Origin: CAWEHT01 sp963808455
Lineage (GTDB): Bacteria > Chloroflexota > Anaerolineae > CG2-30-64-16
Reading direction: 5' to 3'
NCBI GenBank assembly: GCA_963808455.1
Contig: CAWEHT010000317.1
Location: 1 to 6,163, forward strand
DNA: 6,163 bases
Below the pieces are notes generated by a model. It was not told the DNA's origin. It did no database searches and saw only the letters and a program-made list of their open reading frames with translations. Shown here in pieces: positions 1 through 5,468 of the stretch (positions are counted from its first letter, which is position 1; every line of letters starts with the position of its first letter). Made by a program: the position numbers and the translations under genes.

Positions 1-510
1 CTGCTGGGGCACATCCGCTACGTTTCGACTGCCACGATCTCCCTCGGCTATCGTGCGGACGAGGCCGCGGACCGCCTGCACGGCTTTGGCTACGTGGTGC
101 CCCGGCAGGAAGGCCGGAAGATCTCCGCATGCACCTGGACGTCCACAAAGTTCGACCACCGGGCGCCGCAAGGCATGGCCCTCGTGCGCTGTTTCGCGGG
201 TGGGCCGGGACGCGAGGAACAGGTGGATCTGCCTGACGAAGAGCTCGTCAGGCTGGCACGCCTTGAGATGGCGCAGCTCATGGGGCTGCACGCGGAGCCC
301 GTGCTGACGCGCGTGTTCCGCTGGCGGCGCTCCAACCCTCAGTACGACGTGGGGCATCTGGACCGTGTCAGGGAGATACGTAACCTGTGCGCGGCCGAGC
401 CGGGGCTCTTCATCACGGGCGCCGCATACGAAGGCGTAGGTGTGCCCGACTGCGTGCACCAAGGGCAGATTGCCGCCCGGCACACGCTGGACTACCTCCG
501 GGCTACTTGA
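1..510 (+). CDS. hemG: Oxygen-dependent protoporphyrinogen oxidase, C-terminal part (5' end outside window)
   Basis: This flavoenzyme oxidises protoporphyrinogen IX to protoporphyrin IX, the penultimate step of heme synthesis, using FAD and O2, normally at the membrane. Frame 1 is open from the first base to TGA at 508-510, giving 169 visible residues; the family is usually about 450-480 residues, so the N-terminal FAD-binding Rossmann part is missing. The visible part matches the family's conserved tail: GFGYVVPRQEGR (visible residues 28-39), ACTWTSTKF (43-51), RWRRSNPQYDVGH (107-119) and the closing FAD-contacting block GAAYEGVGVPDCV (140-152), followed by the Q-G-x-x-A-A helix. This oxygen-dependent form is named hemG or hemY depending on the database. 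The gene runs opposite to all others here and its stop codon lies inside the 3' end of the converging deacylase gene. No frame break is visible. Confidence 0.93.
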   Translation: MLGHIRYVSTATISLGYRADEAADRLHGFGYVVPRQEGRKISACTWTSTKFDHRAPQGMALVRCFAGGPGREEQVDLPDEELVRLARLEMAQLMGLHAEPVLTRVFRWRRSNPQYDVGHLDRVREIRNLCAAEPGLFITGAAYEGVGVPDCVHQGQIAARHTLDYLRAT

Positions 511-984
511 TGCGAGCCACCTGGCCCGCCGTCACGGCTTGCAATTCGGCGGGCGTCAGCTTGAAGACGGCATGCGGGGTGCCGGCAGCTGCCCACAGTT
601 CAGCGTAGCCCAACAGATCCTCATCGATAATCGTCAACAGCGGCCCCGGGTGGCCGAGAGGTGGCACCCCGCCGATGGCAAAGCCTGTGTGCTGGCGAAC
701 GAAGCCGGCATCGGCCCGCTCCGCCGGCTCGCCGAGCAACTCTCCCAGCAGCGTCTCGTTCACGCGGTTCGGGCCACTTGCCAGCACGAGGACAGGCCGG
801 CCTGTACGACCTCCGTGGAACACAAGCGACTTGACGATCTGCTCCACCCGGCAGCCGATAGCCCCCGCGGCCTCGCGGGCGCTGCGCGTGCTGTCCGGAA
901 GCTCGACGACTTGGCTGGCTACACCGCTGGCGGTTAGGGCAGCCTGCACCTTTTGCGCGTGCTGGCACTCAACTCGTCGTTCAT
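503..984 (-). CDS. YbaK/EbsC-type aminoacyl-tRNA deacylase (ProX-like), apparent frameshift near the N-terminus
   Basis: Free-standing proteins of this family hydrolyse mischarged tRNA such as Ala- or Cys-tRNAPro, a cytoplasmic proofreading role. The uninterrupted frame runs from a GTG at 949 to TAG at 503-505, 148 residues. It carries the family landmarks: the conserved lysine in IVKSLVF (K40), the VLVLASGPNRVN strand region (53-64), GFAIGGVPPLGH (89-100) and AGTPHAVFKL (122-131). The GTG has no separated ribosome site. Upstream, a perfect AGGAGG sits 5 nt from an ATG at 984-982, but that frame reaches TAA after 16 codons. Its first ten codons, MNDELSASTR, look like a family N-terminus and would join VQAALTASG if one A were added to the AAAA run at 951-954. 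I therefore take 984 as the intended start, with a 1-nt loss (or 2-nt gain) near 950-955. If the frameshift is real, only the shorter GTG form could be made. Substrate specificity cannot be told from sequence. Confidence 0.87.
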
Positions 985-989
985 AACTT

Positions 990-995
990 CCTCCT
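990..995 (-). promoter_or_regulatory. Perfect Shine-Dalgarno for the deacylase gene
   Basis: The minus strand reads AGGAGG at 995-990, then 5 nt, then ATG at 984-982. This is the best ribosome site in the window. It argues that translation is meant to begin at 984 rather than at the in-frame GTG at 949, so it is the main evidence for the N-terminal frameshift in that gene. Confidence 0.8.
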
Positions 996-1055
996 GCAAG
1001 CCCAGTCGCCCGCCGGCCCTAGCCTAGCGCGGGGTTTCCCAGGGCGATGACGAGC

Positions 1056-2557
1056 TCACTGGGCCCGCGTGTTGCCCGCCACGTTGGAAGCAAGGCCCGC
1101 CTGGCCCTTGCCATCCACCGGAACAACCTGGTAGTAGCCGTACGACGCCTGGGCCCCGCTCAGGTTGACCGACGTCTCGAATCCGGCTTTGGGCGCCGTG
1201 CCGAGCAGTGTGGTTGGAGGCGAGGCATTGCCGCCATAGACGCGATAGGATGTTACATCCGTCGCTCCGTTCCAGCTACAGGCCAACTTGATCCCCGCCT
1301 CGGATGGCGTGCAGGACGAGCGCCGGCGGCCAGGTCGGATGTCCCGTCCAGGGAAAACGAAAGGCCCGATAGCTGACCAGGGAATTGCCGAAGCGGACAT
1401 CGAGCGCCATGCTGCCATCAGCTCGGAACTTGGTCAGGGCCCGATCGGTGTTCAGGCCCCAGCCCACCAGCGTGTCCCCGTTGGGCAGCCGTTGCCCGTT
1501 GCCCATGGCGTTCGAGTAGGTGTCCGGCGAGTGGTGCAATGCCCGCACCAGCGTGGCCGTGAGGTGTTGCTCGTCGAGCTTGTATTCGAGGGCGCGCTAG
1601 ACCTGGGGCCCGGGGCCGTCATGGTTATCGAAGAGCGTGATGTCGCCGTTGGCCTGCCGCCGGATGTCATGCTGCCAGTTGAAGTCCAGCGTCTTGGTGA
1701 TGGGCAGGCCGGCGCCCAGCCCGAACGTGAAGTTGTTCTCCCTGCCGCCCAGGTGCCACATGATCGCGCCGGTGGCCCGGTTGATCTTGGTGATCGAGTC
1801 CAGGTGGCGGCAAGAAAGCAGCAGGTTGCCGTCGGTGTCCACCTCGACCGCATTGCAATGGCTGTAGTTGACGGGGGGCGTCGTCAGCGACTGGTTAGTG
1901 TCGGTGAGGGGAGCGTGATCGAGCACGGACCAGCTGAAGTAGACCGTCCCGGCAGCGTTCGACCTCCTGGATGACCTGCCACGAGACGTCGGTGTTGGGC
2001 TTGCCCCCAGCCACCACCTTGCTCATATCGATCACCTTGTCCTGGTCGGCCATGATCAGGTAGTGGCCATTCTTGAGACGCTGCAGCTCGTGGGCGTCAG
2101 CGTCCTTCAGGCCGTTGCCCGGCTTGACCGTGGCAACCACACGGTAAGAATTGTCCATGATCTGCCAGAGTTGCCGGGTCCAGTCGAAGTAAGACAGGGT
2201 GCCGTCGGGCTGGACCTTGAAATCCATGGCCAGGCTATCGGGCGTGTCCTGATAATAGACAGGTTGGCCGGTATCGTCGAGCATAATCAGGCGCCCCAGG
2301 GGGTGGCCCGTGGCGAAAACCGTCGAAGTGAAGGGCGCCACGAACAGCAGGCCGGGCGCGGCGCCCTTGGCCGGCGTGGTCACCGTGATCGCCGGATAGT
2401 CCGGCGGCAGCGTGACGTAGTTGCCGGCCGTGGCCGACGACGGCAGGCTGCCTGCCGGGATCAGCGCGCCGAGGAATGGCGTTGCCACCGCTAGCCGCCA
2501 CACCACCAGGCACAGAACGAGCAGACCCAAAACGATGAGGACCCTTTTTACTGGCAC
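1056..2557 (-). pseudogene. Membrane-anchored arylsulfotransferase-like protein (Arylsulfotran_2 type), broken by two frameshifts and an in-frame TAG
   Basis: The reconstructed product is about 500 residues. It starts at GTG 2557, 7 nt after an AGGAG site, with a basic N-terminus and a hydrophobic segment (about residues 5-25) that looks like an uncleaved signal anchor, placing the rest outside the membrane. The body is a beta-propeller-like fold of the arylsulfotransferase superfamily: PGLLFVAPF (68-76), DAHELQRLKNGHYLIMA (154-170), then HCNAVEVDTDGNLLLS, GAIMWHLGGRENNF, WQHDIRRQANGDITLFDN, SPDTYSNAMGNGQRLPNGD and finally a fibronectin-III-like tail beginning SWNGATDVTSYRVYGG. These motifs fall in three frames: codons starting at positions 1 mod 3 down to about 1955, 0 mod 3 down to about 1310, and 2 mod 3 to TGA at 1056-1058. 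Both shifts equal a 1-nt gain or 2-nt loss. A TAG at 1597-1599 interrupts the middle frame between DGPGPQV and RALEYKLDE. As written the gene makes no full protein. Sulfotransfer has not been shown for most members of this subfamily, so the substrate is unknown. Confidence 0.85.
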
Positions 2558-2561
2558 TTTT

Positions 2562-2569
2562 CCTCTCCT
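2562..2569 (-). promoter_or_regulatory. Shine-Dalgarno deciding the GTG start of the arylsulfotransferase-like gene
   Basis: The minus strand reads AGGAGAGG at 2569-2562. AGGAG ends 7 nt before GTG at 2557-2555, which opens with a Lys/Arg-containing N-terminus and a hydrophobic anchor. An upstream in-frame ATG at 2653 would add 32 proline- and arginine-rich residues ahead of the anchor and has no comparable site, so the GTG is preferred. Confidence 0.7.
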
Positions 2570-2593
2570 TGCTTGCAAACCACTGATTCGTGG

Positions 2594-2616
2594 GGCCGGC
2601 AACAGGCTTGCCGGCC
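2594..2616. repeat. Perfect 9-bp inverted repeat in the leader of the arylsulfotransferase-like gene
   Basis: GGCCGGCAA at 2594-2602 and TTGCCGGCC at 2608-2616 are exact reverse complements around a 5-nt loop. The hairpin ends 36 nt upstream of the GTG at 2557 and about 24 nt before its ribosome site. No T-run follows on either strand, so it is not a classical terminator. It could be a leader stem or an operator, or chance in GC-rich DNA. Confidence 0.6.
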
Positions 2617-2821
2617 GCGTCGAGAGAATTGCTGGGGGGCCAGGTAATCGCACAGGAGATCGATCGGGGAAATGCTATGACCTTCAAGGGCTTACCGCTC
2701 CACGGCTCGCCATCCCACACGCAGAGGGATCAAGGGCGAAGATATAGACGAGATCCTGATGATAGACTTGCCGGAAGGCAGGGCTGCCCATCGAGACGTC
2801 CGGCGCCACGACCGGGCTCTC

Positions 2822-2856
2822 GCCGAGGCTGTCGCTGCCGTGGCTCTGGCCTCGGC
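2822..2856. repeat. 8-bp inverted repeat with 19-nt loop
   Basis: GCCGAGGC at 2822-2829 pairs exactly with GCCTCGGC at 2849-2856. It lies inside the gene-poor stretch, within its possible coding remnant. An 8-bp stem with a loop this long is only mildly unexpected in GC-rich DNA, and no function can be assigned. Confidence 0.35.
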
Positions 2857-2957
2857 ATTCTATCGCAGAAGGCAGACATAGTCCAATTGCGCGTTGCAGT
2901 TCGGGTAGAGATGGCAGGCACTGATCGAAAGGCGGGGTGCCTGGCTCGGGGTCGAAC

Positions 2958-2981
2958 TGCCCGCCTGCCCTGCGGCGGGCA
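2958..2981 (-). terminator. Possible hairpin terminator after the glycosyltransferase pair (no U-tract)
   Basis: TGCCCGCC at 2958-2965 and GGCGGGCA at 2974-2981 form a perfect 8-bp GC-rich stem with an 8-nt loop, beginning about 30 nt after the TGA of the intact glycosyltransferase. The position suits a transcription end, but the minus strand has no T-run after the stem. It could be a factor-assisted stop, a 3'-stabilising stem or coincidence. Confidence 0.3.
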
Positions 2982-3011
2982 AGCGGCGGCCTTTCAGGGA
3001 TAGCACCTTGT

Positions 3012-4097
3012 TCAGGACTGCAACAGACCAACCAGGCGGCTGGCAACACCCTGCCAGGTAAAGGTCCGCGCCCTTGCCAGCCCGCGCTCCACAAGCGTGG
3101 CTCGCAGCTCGGCATCCAGGTACAGTTGCTCTACTGCACCGGCGATGGCCTCTGGTTGCCGAACGTTGACCGACACCGCCGCGTCGCCAACCGCCTCGGG
3201 CAATGATGTGCTGTCGCCACAGACGGTTGGCACACCACAGGCCATCGCCTCGAGCGGAGGTAACCCAAATCCTTCATAGATCGAGGGATACACGAACAGA
3301 CCCGCGTCGCGATAAAGCGCCGGCAGAGCGCGTTGGGGCACGTAGCCGAGGAGGTGCACGCCGGCACGCCTCGCCTGTTCCGCCGATGCTGACTCCCCCC
3401 AGTACCTCTGCCCGGCAACGACGAGCGGAGGCAGCCCCGCACCCATGCCTTCGCGCAGGAGCTGATAGGCCTGCAATAAGGTCGTCAGATTCTTACGGGG
3501 ATGGATACTGGAGACGCTAAGGATATAACCTGCGGCCAGATCATAGCCAGACAGGATTTCCTTGTCGTCCACTTCCGGGTCCGCTCGGAAATCTCCGGAA
3601 ATGCCCGGGTTGAGCACGATAACGCACCCGGGTGGGACGTTGGGATAGTAGGTCAGCAGCTCAGAACGAACAAATTCTGAGAGCACGATGATCTTGCGCG
3701 CACGACGAATTGCCCAACTGACCAGCCAGCGCATGTATAGTCGGATCGAGATCGGGTAGGTACGGGGGAGAGAGAGGAAGGATAGGTCATGCACGAGGAG
3801 CGCCGAACGGCAGGGAGCAATGGCAGGAAGAAAAAACGTTGACAGGAACCAATCGTAGTGCACACGGCGCAGCGCCAGGGACTGCTGCCACAAGAGGTAA
3901 GGTACCCTCCGGTATCTCCCAGTTTGAACGTAGTCGGTCGAGGTTCCAGGCTCTGGCTTGAAATGCTCCCCCACCAGAACGTGCGTGCACTTGACCCGGG
4001 GTTCCTGCGCCAGCCCCCCGATCAAGCCCACGAGGTAGGACTCATTGCCCCCACGGCCTCTGCCCAGGTCTATGCCGTTGATAGCTAACTTAAGCAT
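3012..4097 (-). CDS. GT4-family glycosyltransferase (GT-B fold), intact
   Basis: This is a 361-residue cytoplasmic or membrane-peripheral retaining glycosyltransferase that moves a sugar from a nucleotide donor to a growing glycan; donor and acceptor are not readable from sequence. The N-terminal acceptor domain has a GRGRGGNESY loop (residues 12-21) and the HDLSFL motif (103-108) common in mannosyltransferase-like GT4 proteins. The C-terminal donor domain starts near GYILSVSSIHPRKNL (190-204), with the basic R201/K202 of the phosphate-binding site. The EX7E catalytic signature is exact, E275 and E283 in YEGFGLPPLEAMACGVP. The length is normal and no break is visible. The ATG at 4097-4095 follows a GGAG by about 7 nt and overlaps the end of the upstream glycosyltransferase by 13 bp, so the two are probably translationally coupled and act on the same glycan. 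Confidence 0.95.
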   Translation of the reverse strand: MLKLAINGIDLGRGRGGNESYLVGLIGGLAQEPRVKCTHVLVGEHFKPEPGTSTDYVQTGRYRRVPYLLWQQSLALRRVHYDWFLSTFFLPAIAPCRSALLVHDLSFLSLPRTYPISIRLYMRWLVSWAIRRARKIIVLSEFVRSELLTYYPNVPPGCVIVLNPGISGDFRADPEVDDKEILSGYDLAAGYILSVSSIHPRKNLTTLLQAYQLLREGMGAGLPPLVVAGQRYWGESASAEQARRAGVHLLGYVPQRALPALYRDAGLFVYPSIYEGFGLPPLEAMACGVPTVCGDSTSLPEAVGDAAVSVNVRQPEAIAGAVEQLYLDAELRATLVERGLARARTFTWQGVASRLVGLLQS

Positions 4098-5389
4098 TTC
4101 GCGCTCCGCGCTTGGGCATCCAGCAACTGCTCGTAGACGGCCTTTAGCCGTTGGTAGACGTGATCCCAGGTGAATCGCTCGACGACTTTGGCCCGGCCAG
4201 CCTCACCCAGGTCATGCCGAAGCGCAGCGTCCCCGAGCAGTCTTCGGATGGCCTCGGCGATCTCATCGGGCCGGCCGAAGCCCACCAGCAAACCATCGCT
4301 GACCATCCTCGATCACCGCAGGCACTCCACCCGCGTGGGCGCCAATGACCGGCTTTCCACAGGCCCAGGCCTCCAGGTAAACAATGCCGAATGAATCGAT
4401 GCGCGACGGCATAGCAAACACGTCAGTGGCGGCCAGCATGTCGCGGCTTCGGCTCCCCGTTCGACCTGTCCCAACAGCCGTATTCGGCCCTGATCTTGCT
4501 GGGACAGGTGCCGATAATAGGTCTCGAACCCGCCGGCCAGGATGGGCTTGCCCGCCAATACCAGTGTCGCCTCTATACCTTGCTGCGAGAGCTGGCGCAT
4601 TGCGTCGCATAGATGGATCACGCCTTTGTCGTATGTCAGGGTGCCCATATAACTGATGACCGGCCCGTCGATGTGGTGTTGCGCTCGGAAGCGAACTGCA
4701 TCGCCACCTTGCACCTCGTCCAGATTGACTCCCATGCCAAGGCAGGTCATGCGCTCGGCAGACAGGCCCAGGGCCGCCAGGGCCTGTTTCTTGAGGTCGG
4801 TCTGGACGATAACGTTGTCGCTCTGCGCCAGCGCCGCGAGCTGGTGGCGCATGGTGTAGTTCCGCTGTACCTGTGGCTCGCCGACGTGCACAAATGGTGT
4901 GGCCACGAAAGGCACATGCTGGCGCCTGGCGTAGCGACCGGCAGCGATGAGCGGCCACTCGAGTGCAATATTTACGCCATGGATGATGTCGGCGCCACGC
5001 GCCAGCTCTTGCAGCCTGGCCCCCAAATCCGGCACACGAGGCATCCAGGGCGCAAGATAGCCGAGGACGCGGGGCGCCCCCCAGCGCAAACGCGATAATT
5101 CGGGCACCAACCGCCGAAGCAGGTAGAACGACCAGGGAGCCAGCGGCAGATGCTTGACGGCGCAGTACTCAACCCGCACGCCGTTCAGCCAGGCGGGACC
5201 GGGGGCGATCTGGGGAGCAGCGGGGTTCCAGAAGCAGTCCACCTGGGTGGCCGTCGTCGTCAGCACCGTGACCGCGTGCCCGTCGTGGGCGAAACGCTCG
5301 GACATGGCCTGCAGGTACGTCTGTGCGCCGCCCACGAACGGATAGTACCCTGCGCTGACGTGGCAGAGTCGAAGCTTATCCCGTTTCAT
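4085..5389 (-). CDS. GT4-family glycosyltransferase with two compensating frameshifts
   Basis: The reconstructed protein of about 435 residues is a GT4 sugar transferase: N-terminal HVSAGYYPFVGGAQTYL (10-26, glycine loop G20-G21), a middle ATPFVHVGEP segment, then the donor domain VISYMGTLTYDKGVIHL. The first frame, from ATG 5389, is correct to LLGQVERGAEA. It then shifts at about 4441-4447: the correct continuation DMLAATDVFAMPSR is in the next frame, consistent with one lost base. That second frame gives DSFGIVYLEAWACGKPVIGA and GVPAVIEDG. At about 4303-4308 the reading must return to the first frame for VSDGLLVGFGRPDE and the C-terminus to TAG at 4085-4087. Loss of a GT dinucleotide would explain this. 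Unrepaired, translation from 5389 ends at 4313 with a scrambled last 45 or so residues and no catalytic signature. The first acid of EX7E is Asp rather than Glu (DSFGIVYLE), which I believe is a known variant in related GT4 proteins. Confidence 0.88.
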
Positions 5390-5427
5390 CCTGGCATTAT
5401 TGTACCACGGTTTCGCTATCCTGGCAT
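5388..5427. repeat. Two direct copies of a 10-bp sequence spaced 30 bp apart
   Basis: ATCCTGGCAT occurs at 5388-5397 and again at 5418-5427 (ATGCCAGGAT on the minus strand). The copy nearer the gene overlaps the start codon at 5389-5387; the other covers the candidate -35 element. Thirty base pairs is close to three helical turns, so a dimeric regulator could bind both. Chance duplication is also possible. Confidence 0.4.
5399..5427 (-). promoter_or_regulatory. Candidate sigma70-type promoter just ahead of the frameshifted glycosyltransferase
   Basis: The minus strand has TACAAT at 5404-5399 (5 of 6 to TATAAT) and, exactly 17 bp upstream, ATGCCA at 5427-5422 (4 of 6 to TTGACA). Initiation about 7 nt past the -10 would fall near 5392, only 2-3 nt before the ATG at 5389. 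The transcript would therefore be leaderless or nearly so, which fits the absence of a properly spaced Shine-Dalgarno there. This is a single-sequence match without experimental support. Confidence 0.35.
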
Positions 5428-5445
5428 GCTATTGCCACCAATAGC
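5428..5445. repeat. Perfect 7-bp inverted repeat between the VCBS gene and the glycosyltransferase
   Basis: GCTATTG at 5428-5434 pairs with CAATAGC at 5439-5445 around a 4-nt loop. It lies 24 nt downstream of the VCBS gene stop and immediately upstream of the candidate -35 element. It is A/T-rich compared with its surroundings and lacks a T-run, so an operator is somewhat more plausible than a terminator. Confidence 0.4.
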
Positions 5446-5468
5446 CCACTGCGCCTGGGGTCGCCCAT

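Larger units (their letters stand above)
2558..3011 (-). other. 454-bp stretch without an intact gene; possible decayed coding segment
   Basis: No intact gene was recognised between the intact glycosyltransferase and the arylsulfotransferase-like gene. On the minus strand, three successive pieces in different frames look protein-like and have GC-rich third positions by hand count. The first runs from a GTG at about 3004 to TAG near 2868 and includes CHLYPNCNAQLDYVCLL. The second, about 2865-2740, includes SPVVAPDVSMGSPAFRQVYH and DLVYIFALD. The third, about 2720-2570, includes VWDGEPWSGKPLKVIAF. Together they could be one small gene broken by two frameshifts, which would fit the damage next door. 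I recognise no family, no piece has a good ribosome site, and third-position bias can arise by chance in GC-rich DNA. The stretch also holds three perfect inverted repeats, listed separately, and must contain any promoter of its own for the arylsulfotransferase-like gene. Confidence 0.3.

Noticed and set aside
985..1055. Terminator or promoter in the 71-bp gap between the arylsulfotransferase-like gene and the deacylase
   Set aside because: Only short imperfect stems and no T-run or convincing -10/-35 pair are visible; the ribosome site is the only supported element.
1288..1974. Long open frame on the + strand (228 codons) opposite the arylsulfotransferase-like gene
   Set aside because: Its translation is Val/Gly/Arg-rich without family motifs, while the opposite strand carries clear collinear motifs. 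It is an antisense shadow favoured by GC-rich codons.
2684..3115. 143-codon minus-strand frame spanning the end of the intact glycosyltransferase and the gap
   Set aside because: Its first third overlaps good glycosyltransferase sequence in another frame and it has no ribosome site. Only its middle part (about 2865-2740) looks coding-like, and that is reported as part of a possible remnant.
4613..5098. 161-codon open frame on the + strand opposite the frameshifted glycosyltransferase
   Set aside because: It lies antisense to well-conserved GT4 sequence, and its own translation shows no domain or ribosome site.
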